From the NCBI RefSeq assembly GCF_040954835.1, contig NC_090696.1, positions 75,453,722 through 75,517,721 on the forward strand: 64,000 bases of DNA, given 5' to 3'. Below, in pieces: positions 13,701 through 24,420 of this stretch (its first letter is position 1; each line of letters starts with the position of its first letter). This DNA comes from Lepisosteus oculatus (taxonomy: Eukaryota > Chordata > Actinopteri > Semionotiformes > Lepisosteidae). The notes beneath the pieces were generated by a model. The model searched no databases. It had not been told where the DNA came from and saw only the letters and a program-made list of their open reading frames with translations. The translations under genes and the position numbers were made by a program.

Positions 13701-15233
13701 CACTCTCAGCAATGCTTACGGCCACAAAACCTGGTCACATTATATGTATATTAGAAAGGCTGATGGCTTCTGGCTTCTGTTAAAAGACCAGACATCTGAT
13801 ACTTCAAGGTGTAGCTCCATCCACAAGGCTTTCATTCTGTTTAATTAGGTTTATCGATACAATTCAATTGAAGACGGTGAGAATACACCCTTCATCCACA
13901 GGATTTTATAGAATTCAATGCTTCATTCTTGAACATTCAGATTCATTTACACTTTGCAAATCCCGTTCAAAATCCTTTTCATGCTCAAGTTTTCATTCAG
14001 GTCTAATGCAGTTTGGCATCTTATTCTTTTATCCTTTTCATACAGCCTCTGGTTACTTCCTTAAAATAGTCTGCCATCCTCACAAACTATGTGATTTGTG
14101 TGGCATTCTTTAGTTTTTGTAATCCCTAACACCACAAAAGGAAATAGGTTTTCTTGAACTTGGAAATTCCCCGAAGAACTTATGAGGTCACTTCCGGAAT
14201 CCACAGAGGCTGTTATGAAAAAAATGCCGTCAATTCTGTTGCATTAATCAGGCTTTGAGAACTTCACTTCTTTGTGCCAGTGGTATTAACCAACAAAGCA
14301 GTTCCAGAATGTTAGAACAGCAGCACACTGTCACATTGTCTTGACAGTTACAGAGATCTGATGTAGTATAGAGCCCCATTTCTTTTGTCTTACTACATTT
14401 CTGCACCAGGAATTGCTTTGCTTCAAATGCAAAGCACCCATCATGAAGAAAAATATACATGCAGCACTCCACACTCATTTCAGCTTGGAAACGATTAATT
14501 CACTTGAAAACACAAGTTTATTTCAATCCTTAGTGGTACACAAGGAAATGTTCACGGGATAATGCATTCTTAGGAGCTGCCTGAGGTATTGTATGACTAG
14601 CAAAAAAGTTCTATGGTCTTCAGTGGGTCCCCATTATTTAACAATCTGCACCCCCTCCCAAAATCAAATCATTTTATTCCTATTTAACAGCATTTGTGCC
14701 TCAAATCTATAAATGAATGCTCAACTGGTTCTCCCCCCTAGCTGATGCTGTGACTGTCATTTGCCAAATGGTCAATGACACTGTCAAGTGGTTTTTAATC
14801 CTCCTCGTCATTTACTACAAACACACTTAACAACTGTGAGAGGCTAATGAATCCCCTAGCTGTCAGGGCCTGTGCTGCTTAATTTAAATGTTTTTTTCTC
14901 CACCCTCTTGATAAACAGTTGTATAAGTCTATGCAATGATGAAGAAGGGTGATCTAGACTTTAAGTATTCAATTTCAGTCAAAGATCAGAGTTCCTATAA
15001 CTGAACAAAGAATTTGCTGATCTTTAATGCACAAGGTGTCCGAGTAACGGAAACAAGTGAGTCAGGGCGACATAAAATCAATGAACTGTGGTTCTCCAGT
15101 TGGATTCTCCTAGTTTAGGCATTCATTCTCACAACTATTAAAAATGACATTAAACAGGTGACTTACTAAAGAATTTCACAAAAAGCCATTAAAAAAATTG
15201 AAATCCCATTTCTTCAGTACAACAATAAATACA

Positions 15234-18200
15234 TCAGGGAAAATACAGTTCCTTGGTCAGCATGGAAACGATGCAAGGAATCTGCTTTTTTGCATCGAAG
15301 CCTGGAATGTTTGAGATGGACTCGAAATCCAGCGCCACCCTGTGGTTCACTCTAGTCATGATCTGCATGAGCTCCAGCTCTCTGCCGTACTTTGTCAGCA
15401 TGTGACACAGGGACTGGATGAACCAGGAGCCATTCATTGTGTTCCTCCATGAATAGTAACCTTCAAAGACAAAGAAACAATGGCACTCCCTTATAATACA
15501 CATACACAGGTAAGACACACAAGTAGTTGCAGTATATACACACACTACATAGGGAGAAATCAGCCTGAATGCTATGCACGCGTATACTGTAGATAACATG
15601 TAGGTACAGTATATAAATGACACTGATACACTTAAATATAAGTTCAGGTGAGTAGCTGCGTCAGCATGCGTAGGCTGCAAAGGAACAAGTAATAGGTTTA
15701 TTCCATACTGAAAAGAAGAAAGAAAACAACATTTTGGCCGTGGAGCCTGAAACGTTGCGTTTTCTTTCTTCTCTTTTCAGCACGGAATAAACCTCTCACT
15801 TGAATATAAGACTTAAACTGACCATCTCAAACGATATAAAAGACACTTTTCACTTATTGTTATTACAGTACTACTCTGAAACATCACCCATTATCAAGTT
15901 GCAGCACTGAATTAAGTCTTCGGTCTGTACTTTCTGCTTTGTAACAGGCCGAGCGTTTAGGCCTGTGGTTATGTCAGGGAACCTGGACTGATAAGGTTCT
16001 AGACAAATCGAATGTAAACTGACCAGCAGCGCAAACCTGTTAATGTGGTTAAGAAACAGGTTCTGCAGGACAGAGACCCTTTGGCCCATTTCAGCAGAGC
16101 GACAGCACTGCACTCTTGATTAGGAGCCGCAGTGGCTCTTCAGCAGTGCTTCGTTAAATGCTATTCTGTACAGCCCATCCCAAACCTTGACAGGTGTCTT
16201 TAAGCGATCCGTCACAAGTGATTATTAACGACTGCCCCCTTGTGCAACAGGGCTCACAGCAAGACAGCCCCCTTCACGCCCCGACAGTGCGGATCTCTGC
16301 CGTGGAGGGAGAGGCCGTGTTTTGGCCAAGAGGAGTTTGCCGGTGTGTGAGGAGCGGCGCCGTGTCTGCACCGCGCCTAAAAGAGACCGTGATCAGAGCA
16401 GGAAGTGTACCTGGGGCTGTGGAGTACGCATACAGGAAGTCAGCCTCCACGGGGAGCTTCTCTGAGCTGTTATCATCACCAAGGGCATCCGTTTCAATGC
16501 CCCCATCCAGGCTGGTACCTCTGCAGGCCTGACAACAGCAACACAACGCAGAACAGACCAACCATTACACTTCATCTTCAGCCTCTGGCTGCACAAGTAC
16601 GTCCATTTCCTTCTGCAGTGCTGCAGGCCAAGGTATTCGACAGCAGTCCTGTTGATTCATGTAGCCAGCAGCCACGTCACCCTGCAACTCCCAGCTGGCA
16701 GCCCACTGAAGCTCAGCAGGTGTGAGCCTGGTCAGTATCCTTGGTGGGAGACCTCCTGGGAAAAGCTAAAAACTGCTGCTGGAAGTGGTGTTAGTGGGCC
16801 CAGCAGGGGGCGCTCACCCTGCGGTCTGTATGGGTCCCACATAGTGACTCCCACAGGAATAAGTGGTTTTCTGATAAAAGATAACTTCCATGGAATTCAT
16901 TTGCCTGTGGACTGGTATTCATTAGGGGAACATTGGCCCTGGTGTGAGAGTGTGCATGTCTGTCTGTTTACCCCCCTTGTAATTTGCATAAACAAAATAA
17001 TCCGCCCATTCATCCATTTTCCTACTCCTTCTTCCAGTACAGGGCCACAGGGCAGACGGAGCCTAAACCAGCAAATAGGGCGTGCAAGTCTGGATACTCC
17101 CTGCACTGGACACTGGTCAATCACAGGGCGGACAGACACACAGACACGCACACTCTCACACCAGGGCCAATGTTCCCATAAGCAAGTAACCTACCAGAAT
17201 GTTTTTCGGACTGTGGGAGGAAACCAGAGCACCCCGAGGAAACTCATGTGAACACACGGAAAGAGCACACTAACTCTCTGCAGACGGCACCCCAGGTCTG
17301 GCACTTAACTATTGACTATGTCGACTATGAAATAATATACAAGCCCAGAAACTGCAATTTGCAATTCTAAATTAAAAAAGAAACAACTACATAACGTTAC
17401 CTATTACAGACTCTTCTGCAGAAGAAAGGGGTGAAGAACGCAACTTAAATATCAACCCCTCAAGTGATCAGCATTCGTCTCTGTGGTTTGCTTAGGTAGC
17501 AGCTTTGTGGAGATCTATGCTGTGGAGAGAGTGCAACAAACACTCTCTACCTACCCGGTAAGCACAAACCGATCAAAACATCATTTCGCTGGAGGGCTTT
17601 CAAAACCGCTGCCCGTGTCCACCTCCCGTTAGGAAACGGTTCAGGGCAGCGTAACTCGCTCAGGACAGACGAAGAGAGATACTGAGTCTACCCCCCCTCC
17701 CCGGACCATTTCCACAGGGACAGATTAGGCAGCACGGTCAAGAAACGGAGCGCAAGGCTCGAGCCCGCTTCGATTCAGCGCAGACTTCATCCAACACGAG
17801 CCGCGTCTTAGGTAGGTAGGTAGGTAGGTAGGAAGAAGAAGAAGAGAACGAAACTCGGCGGTGTTGCGGGTGCAGCCGCCGGGCCCCGGGCCGGGCCCCC
17901 TGTACCTGGATGAAGAACAGCTTGGGCTTGCCCACCAGCGTCCTGCAGCGGTCCCCCCGGAAGTAGCCCGCCAGCTTCTTGATCTCCAGGCAGCCGTCCG
18001 TCCCGAACAGCACGCCCTCGTCACCGTGGCTCAGCAGCACGCACACGAAGGAGGCCGCCTTGCTGTGGTCCTCCCTGGAGACTGCAGCCGCGGAGAGACG
18101 GCGGGGTGAGAGCGCGGCCACCGGCCCGGCCCGAGAAACTCCCTCGGCCCGCCGCACGGGCCTTTAACCCCTGCTTCTATCCCACCACGAGCCTGAGAAC

Positions 18201-21200
18201 GGGCCCCCCCGGGGGGCTTCACAGTGGGAGAAGCTCTGAACCCCGTTTTCCCGCGCCACCCCGCCCGGCCGAGAGCAGCGCTCCGAGACAGAAGCTCGGC
18301 TGGGGGAGATCTCCCAGTTACCTTGCCTCTCTCCTCCCAGACTGCTCACCTGCACTAAACCTGAACACGGTCCGGAAACGAAAGCGACTGCGTGGGACTA
18401 AACAGAGCTGGGGCTGCTTGCAGTTCAGTGACTGAACGCTGCTGGGAAGAGAGGAAGAAAAAGAGCTGCAAGCCTGATGAGCACAGCCGTGGCTGTTACG
18501 TGCACTGCGCTGGGAAGCGGCGAGGTCAGCACTCACTCGACTGCAGGCACGTCTCCATCTGTGCACAAGTCTGGTCATTGACAACCCTGACGCTGTATCC
18601 CAGCATTTTAAACACCTTCATCATATTCCCAGCATCCACGTCCGTTCCATTGCGGATATTCATTCCTGTAAAGAAATAAAGCAAGGCAAGCTGTTACAGC
18701 GATTCCACTATACAAGTGGGTCGGCCCGTACCACAACCCAATATCAAGAGACAAGACATTTACAATTCATGTCAGAACAAGCTTAACAAAAATTCATTCA
18801 CTGTATGTAGAAAGGGATCCCACACCACGCAAGATTGAAATGTACTGAATGATAACACTTCCAACTGCATAAGACTGTAAGGAATCTACCTGAATCTACC
18901 TTCAACTGATCAGAGTGACACAGAAACGAATCTGAGCCAGAGAACGCAAGTGGAAACTAGGGAGCTGGCCATTTCAATCTGAGAACAGGAAGAGCTTCTT
19001 TACACAACGGACTGGGGGGGTCTGGCACAAGGGTCCCAACTGCGGCGTTGAAGCCAACATCCTGGGTCCTTCCAAGAAACAGCAGGAAAAGATTCCCTCT
19101 CTTATGAAACAAAAGTCACTCAAGTGCACCGCACACAATCTCGAATAACTAATGTCCTCTTCCTGAGAACACATGCAAACATTCTGAGTCTGGTTATATA
19201 TTTATTCATCAGTCCGGAGCGGCGAAGTGGATACTATGGGCGAGATATAATAAGCACCCAAACCCAAGGAACCTGCAAAGATCCCTGCACAAAATTTAAC
19301 TTCACTTCCTTGAGTTTAACTCATATTTCCATTCAAATATCCAAAAGCTTTTATTCTATTTCAAAATAAATACCTTAAAAACACTGTGCAGCTGGAAAAC
19401 AAAGCTTAGTAATACAGCTCAAAATGAAGAAAAACAGTGTTTGGACATGCTTACGATAAACATGCCTCTATTTTAACAGCACAGAAATCTGCAGTGCTCC
19501 ATAAAACCATCCACTTGTAGCATCACCCTTCGTAGCAAACCTCTTGTTTGCTCTCGTTCAAATGAACAATGCTGAATTGTAATTTCTCAGCAGAAAGAAA
19601 ACACAAACCCCATGCAGTTGTTACCTGTCTTTTTATCAAAGTTCTTGTTGTTAATGATGATGCATTGGCCAAGGTGTGGGTAGTTCATTTTATATCTGTA
19701 CGTGTGGGAGTCATGTTGCTTGGCGTCCACCTGCTTAGGTGGAACTGCGGGACCCTGGCTGGAGAAAGCATGAATCCATCGTTAATGACTCGCACAAAGG
19801 ATTCTTTCAGTCAGCGTTTACGTCCTGCTAGCAAACACCGCATACGTCCACCCCAAATTACATTCATAATGACGGCATTCAAATTCATAACATTGAAAAA
19901 AGTAAATTCACCGGAACGCCACACACAGGAGAGCCGATATAGAACTTCACAGCAGCAGCAGCTCGGACATGAAAAACGTAGACATACCAATAACTTCCTT
20001 TACATTCGCTGTTAGTTCCTATGAGCAGATCTTATTTTTTAGAAAGAGTGCAGCGTCTTAAAACAGAAACCTCCGCATAGAGAGGGTTCTAGAAAAGACA
20101 CCAGGGACCTTTTCACCATCAACACTGGACCCAGAGCCAAAAGGACCAGTCGGCCGCACAGCCTGGATACGTTCTGGGGCTTAAAGCAGTGTCCCGCACT
20201 GACCAGGCGGAGGGAACGGGAACTCTGTATGTCTGAACGGTGAAGAGCACTACGTGGGGACCCGACACAAGGCTTCAGAATCGACCTCAGAATGAACAGT
20301 GAAGCCCCAGCCCAGAGGACACCAGTGGAAACTACAGTACAGGAAAGGGCATTTAAACGCAAGAACAGGAGGAGCTTCTTCACTCAAAGGACCTGGGGGA
20401 ATAGGACATGGAGTTATTGAAGCCAATTCCCTGGTGGATGAGATCCTGAGATCAATAAACTACCAACGACCCAACGGTAGTCTGGCCTGAAAGACCGCCT
20501 CTCATTTTGTGCACTTTCTGCACTTTGTGTTTTTGTGCTTTCAGAGACTTTCTGTGAGTAAGAATTCCATCGTACCAGTACATGTACCAGTTACATATGG
20601 CGATTAAGTTCAAGTTCATTTATAAGTGTCCTTATGTTCCTCTTTTCTTTCTTAGAGATACCAAGAAAAGAAGTGTTTTGTTATCTGCGAGCTGATTTTG
20701 CTTTGAAATACATGATATGGTTTTTATTTTCAGTGTACAATAACATTAATCTCCTGCATGTCTAATGGAACAGGATTCCATATGGCCAAAAATACATTCG
20801 ACATGATACAATTTCGAGAATCTATCTGCTACTATGGTGTGGGGGGTATGTGTGTCACACATGGAGATAAACACAGATCGGCCTAACTCAAATTAAATGA
20901 AGTCATTTCCATCTAAAAAAAACAAACAAACTCTCTCGTTGAAGAGAACTGACCACATCCAGGTATCAATGCAGAGAGATATTGTTTCTTGATTCAACAA
21001 GTCTTCGACGTTCAAACACAAAAGAAACTGAAAGCACGCAGCCTATAATACGAACGTTATTTAATAATCTCTCTTCAAAGAACACCGAACTACATAAATA
21101 ACTCGCGTATAAGGGTCTCTTCACACGTGACAAGAGTCGTGACAGTACTGTTCAAAGGGCACCCGGTGTTTCACGCAGCGCAACGGCTTTGCAGACTGGA

Positions 21201-21290
21201 CGGAAGAAAGTCTTACTGGGGGGCACTGGCCGGCTTGGCGTCCACAGCATCTCCTCCGGCGCCTCGAACGGGTTCCGTCGCCTCAGACAT
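15234..21290 (-). CDS. casp3: Caspase-3 (complete, 6 coding exons, 285 aa)
   Basis: Coding exons in order: 21290-21217, 19758-19625, 18665-18537, 18081-17906, 16528-16411, 15460-15234; the second coding exon begins directly at CCAG after its acceptor. All junctions are AG/GT and keep frame. Executioner cysteine protease that cleaves cellular proteins after DxxD during apoptosis; cytosolic. Catalytic His131 (LLSHG) and Cys173 (QACRG), activation cleavage at IETD (Asp185), substrate-pocket YYSWRN (212-217) and Trp223 in GSWFI. The first 45 or so residues are a short prodomain/linker with no CARD or DED. Similarity to human CASP3 is high from the TYRYKMNY segment onward, and neighbouring PRIMPOL, CENPU and ACSL1 confirm orthology. 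Exon 4 lies in an unusually GC-rich stretch (about 17.85-18.35 kb). The intron behind exon 5 carries a 5S-type SINE and another old repeat. Confidence 0.93.
15644..15805. repeat. Foldback repeat, short inverted-dimer copy
   Basis: Two head-to-head arms: the left arm reads on the minus strand and the right arm on the plus strand, each ending in a 'caggaataaacct'-type block (CAGYAYGGAATAAACC). The left outer end carries the 'gcagcctacgcatgctgac' block also seen at 21824-22048 and 62489-62610. The centre is shortened. It sits just upstream of the last casp3 exon, in the last intron. Confidence 0.75.
16665..16845 (+). repeat. 5S-rRNA-headed SINE (SINE3/Deu type)
   Basis: The block around 16710-16765 resembles the internal promoter half of 5S rRNA (agctcagcag..., gcctggtcagta, ggtgggagacctcctggga). 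It is followed by a cagcagggggcgctc box, which is also found in the copy at 58228. The family is known to use a 5S-derived RNA polymerase III promoter. It lies just upstream of casp3 coding exon 5 in the minus-strand gene. Confidence 0.7.
16985..17310 (+). repeat. Interspersed repeat copy, same family as 13490-13700
   Basis: The longest non-expanded copy in the window: begins 'ccattcatccattttcc', passes through a 'ctgcactggacactggtcaatcacaggg' type block, then 'gactgtgggaggaaaccagagcacc', and ends in a 'gcaccccagg' block. The central block is the ancestor-like version of the 47-bp unit amplified at 40772-41650. Confidence 0.65.
17809..17832. repeat. (TAGG)n microsatellite
   Basis: Six tetranucleotide units in a casp3 intron, about 75 bp from exon 4's donor, followed by a GAA-rich tract. 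Confidence 0.9.
18960..19100 (+). repeat. LINE 3'-end fragment
   Basis: Contains the order gaacaggaagagcttcttt, then 'gtctggcacaag', then 'gttgaagccaacatcctgg'. This matches the fragment at 20340-20480 and a further decayed piece at about 39080-39160. Translated, it resembles the C-terminal tail after a CR1/L2-type reverse transcriptase (RRSFFT..VW..., VEA.TL). Decayed. Confidence 0.5.
20080..20480 (+). repeat. LINE 3'-end fragment
   Basis: Includes gtgaagccc...ccagtggaaact, gaacaggaggagcttcttcac and ttgaagccaattccctgg...gatgagatcctgagatcaat, which read as the end of a CR1/L2-type reverse transcriptase followed by its 3' region. Frameshifted and not expressed as a protein. Lies in casp3 intron. 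Confidence 0.55.
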
Positions 21291-21404
21291 CGTCCCTAGA
21301 CCGAGGGAAACAAGCGGACCACAAAGCTCACCTGGGGCTCCGCTCAGTCACTGGTTTCGCCAGTGGCAGCTCACACACAGACACACATACATACTGTACA
21401 GACA

Positions 21405-21421
21405 CACACACGCATGCATGC

Positions 21422-21452
<31 letters not shown>

Positions 21453-21456
21453 TACG

Positions 21457-21507
<51 letters not shown>
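21405..21507. repeat. Compound microsatellite (CATACA)n-(TGCC)n
   Basis: A CA-rich hexamer tract runs directly into about 12 TGCC units. It lies 115-215 bp upstream of the casp3 start codon, in the 5' flank or first intron. Confidence 0.93.
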
Positions 21508-21508
<1 letters not shown>

Positions 21509-21529
21509 CTCTGTGTTGCTAACCGCCTG

Positions 21530-21580
21530 CTCGGCCAATAGCAGCCCGCGCTGCCAAGGGCCGGGCTCGATGACGTCATC
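21530..21580. promoter_or_regulatory. CCAAT box and perfect CRE upstream of casp3
   Basis: A CCAAT at 21535-21539 and a palindromic TGACGTCA at 21571-21578 lie about 250-290 bp upstream of the casp3 ATG in a GC-rich stretch. These are typical CREB/ATF and NF-Y sites. They may mark a proximal casp3 promoter, in addition to the candidate first exon near 23.87 kb. Function is inferred. Confidence 0.45.
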
Positions 21581-21823
21581 GCCTGTCAAGAGCAGGCTGG
21601 AGCCCGTAACTCCCTCGAGCCCGCGAGGCGATGACCTCACACACGCCGGCCGGCGGACAAAAGAACCCCCTCCACCCACCCTCCAGGAGTTTTAAAAATT
21701 TACACAGCCTGATGAAATACGAAGAAATATCACCCCCCCCATTAGTTTGTGTACTACTGCAGGGATCCTAACTGTTTTGGCTTTAAGACAAAAAAGGATG
21801 AATTTATGAACAGTATAACTGTA

Positions 21824-22048
21824 TAGTAGTTCAGGTGGGCAGCTGCGTCAGCATGCGTAGGCTGCAAAGGAACAAGTAATAGGTTTATTCCATGCTGAAA
21901 AAAAAGAAGAAAGAGAACACAACGTTTCGGCCGTGGAGCCTTCTTCAGGTGTAAGGAAGAAGGCTCACACCAAGAGAGGGCTCCACAGCTGAAACGTTGT
22001 GTTTTCTTTCTTCTCTTTTCAGCATGGAATAAACCTATTACTTGTTCC
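21824..22048. repeat. Foldback (palindromic) repeat with hammerhead-like core
   Basis: The left arm (21824-21953, reading minus) and right arm (about 21962-22048, reading plus) are inverted copies of each other over about 85 bp. On the minus strand the centre reads CTGAAGA (21948-21942), a short helix GGCT/CCAC/GGCC, then GAAAC (from 21928). This is the arrangement of a hammerhead ribozyme core, with one extra A at the base of helix II. Both arms end with GGAATAAACCTATTACTTG. Penelope-like retroelements are known to carry hammerhead ribozymes, so such an origin is plausible but not proven. Confidence 0.7.
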
Positions 22049-23860
22049 TTAACTGTACAGTATAATGCTAGATGCAATGTAGGCATTATGGCCTGGTTTA
22101 CTGTCACACATTACTGGGCCTGTTCATGGTCGGGTTGAGCTGGGGGAAAAGAAGCCCCGTTTTCCAGCAAAATATCACAATTAAGGAAGGATGATACTGT
22201 AATGTCCCAGAGGGGTTCCAACAGAAATTCATGAGGAACCGGGGCACACACAAACGTTTTCCATGGCCTCGTCATTTCACACATGACAACAAATTGGTAT
22301 TTCCCTCAAAACTTTAAAAAAAAACCCAGAGAAAAAAAAATTAGACTCAAAGTTAAACGAAAAAGAAATAATATAATTACAACTTTGTGATGTCAAATCC
22401 TGCTTTTCTAAAAAAAGATGTTAAAATCCAAGGGAATTTTTATATTTGTGTGGGACAAGAAGGAAAACGTACATTTCCACCAGGAAAGGATTTTGAAGAC
22501 AATTCTTAGAATTCAACAGAAGGATGCACATTTATTCGTTTATGTTTGCTTTTGTTTGAATTATTTGGGCATCTTGACAATTAAGCAAAAGCATTAGACA
22601 TTAGTTTAATAGGCAGAGGTAGGTATTGCCCTTGAGGTAGAATTACATCGCACCGTGACTCATTGAAATTTGAGTGCCTACAGCAGGGATGTCCAGCCTG
22701 GACTCGGGAGGGTTTATATAGTATGTGTAGAAGCACCTGAAGAACTCTGATCAGCTTGATTGATTGATCCGATCTAGCCAAATCATTCTAATAATATACT
22801 GATATTTTCTCTGTGAAAAGCTGTGCTGGAATTAAAACCTACTTGACACACCAGCCGTGGCATAGCTTAGTCAGCAGCAAGGTAGTGCAAAACAGTCATC
22901 TTCCTATTCAAACACTGACTCCTCTAAAAGCTCACTTCAAGTTTAAACATCCTGCCAGAACAAAACGTTACTTGCAAATCTGAAGAATTCTTTTTATTTC
23001 CAAAGTTTGTCCCCTGATGAACACAGTGTTTTTGAACACGAGCAAGATATCCCCTTCGATGGAGGAATTATTATTTAAAAAAAAACAAGTTCAGGAAGTG
23101 AGCGATATGTTCGAGGAAAACCTAAAACTTACAGGAAACATTGTACCCACCCACGAGTGAATCAAGTGCTTTAAAACAGCCACATCAAAACACAGTGGAA
23201 ACGTCAAATAATTCAAAATCACGGCTTTATCTTTCTACTTGGTAAGCCAGTTTATTTTTTTCTCGTTTTGACAGATGTGCAATTAAAGCAAGAGGCGTCC
23301 GGCTGTTTGTCTGTGGTCTGTATATTCTTTAATACAAATCAAATATTGCAATCTTGAACGTGAGGGAGATTTTTTTTTTTTAAAAAAAGGACCGAAATAC
23401 CCTTTAAATGCTCCGGTTAGGAAAGACCAAACGTCCACTGAATGACACTGACCAAACAAGTCAATACCAGCTGTTAGCAGCTCATTCTCGACATGAAATA
23501 CCTGTGCAATTTCAAGCCCAAGTCTGCCGATATAATAACAGCTTCATGGCAGAGACTCCGTCTATATCTTGACAAGTTTGTAAACAACAGTTGAATATTT
23601 TCACCGTCCACATCCAGGCGACTCGAACTCGTGTTTTGGTATGAAACAAAATAATCGATCACTTTTCCGAAGACCTTTTTTTTTTCCGGTAACGAAAGAA
23701 ACTTGTATCACAAGTGCATATGGTTTTACATCAAAACTCGGGACGACGAGGGAATGAATATAACTTAAACTGACACGGGGTGGTTGTTAATAATAATAAT
23801 AAAAACAAATAATAAAAATACGAACCACAATTTCCAGCTAGTAATAAGCAAAATAAAGAA
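22049..23860. other. Intergenic or first-intron sequence, nothing recognised
   Basis: AT-rich, with no coding exon or clear repeat beyond short A and T runs. If the untranslated casp3 exon at 23869 is right, this is the first casp3 intron. Confidence 0.4.
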
Positions 23861-23868
23861 AGACTTAC

Positions 23869-24010
23869 GTTTGCGGCTCTCTGCTCCACACTGCTCTTGT
23901 CAAAAACTTAAATCTTCTGCGGGTTCACTTTCTTTTTTTTTCCCCGTTTCAAAGGTTGGGTCGCAGTTTGAATATCTGTTTTTTTTTTTATATGGCTCAC
24001 AACACCTCCC
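23869..24010 (-). other. casp3: Candidate untranslated first exon of casp3
   Basis: On the minus strand a perfect donor (CAAAC followed by GTAAGT, donor at 23868-23867) ends a GC-richer segment. The matching acceptor would be at 21297-21296, 5 nt before the casp3 ATG (exon start 21295), with a good pyrimidine tract. Human CASP3 also starts with an untranslated exon next to PRIMPOL. The 5' end is a guess and no transcript evidence is available. Confidence 0.4.
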
Positions 24011-24420
24011 CGCTTTTTGAAACGGGCCGTGAAACTAACACACACACACATACAACAACAAAAGACCGCAAAGGAGAAGGACCGCCCTACAAGCACCGTC
24101 GAGTTTTTGTTTCTTTTGTGTAGTTTTAAGAGCCACGATGTGGTGGTATTGAGCTCCACCCTTCGCGTTTTTTTTTACGTAAAATTTTTTAAAAAAACCG
24201 ACATATAAAAACGAATTAAAAAAAAAAACTACATCTCCCAGCCGCCGGGCCACGAAACGGAAACTGTGCAAAAGGGCGGCAACTTTAAGGAAAAGGAGAC
24301 ACAAACATTGCAGGCAGCGTCTGTGGGTTAATTTGTTACCCAGAGAGAGTTTGCAGTGTGTTATTATTATTATTAATAATAATAGCCGAAATTAAAAAAA
24401 AAACTTGGGCCCTCGGTAAG
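23870..24420. promoter_or_regulatory. Candidate bidirectional CASP3/PRIMPOL promoter
   Basis: This lies between the candidate casp3 first exon (-) and a possible PRIMPOL first-exon donor at 24416 (TCG followed by GTAAGT, +). Human CASP3 and PRIMPOL are divergent neighbours in the same way. It contains an ISRE-like GAAACGGAAACT at 24254-24265 and a CA repeat at about 24036-24052. It has no TATA box that I can justify. Confidence 0.45.
24254..24265 (+). promoter_or_regulatory. ISRE-like element
   Basis: GAAACGGAAACT fits GAAANNGAAACT, the consensus bound by ISGF3 and IRFs. It lies inside the putative shared promoter of casp3 and PRIMPOL. Confidence 0.5.

Larger units (their letters stand above)
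11495..15233. other. Spacer between the two caspase genes
   Basis: Holds the promoter/5' region of the downstream caspase-like gene and the 3' region of casp3 (minus-strand AATAAA at about 14517-14522). Contains a short (TTA)n tract at about 12142-12185 and two copies of an interspersed repeat at about 12885-13060 (reverse) and 13490-13700 (forward). No further coding exon recognised. Confidence 0.6.

Noticed and set aside
21127-21695. Plus- and minus-strand frames rich in HT, ACLP or GRQA repeats
   Set aside because: Translations of the (CATACA)n and (TGCC)n microsatellites.
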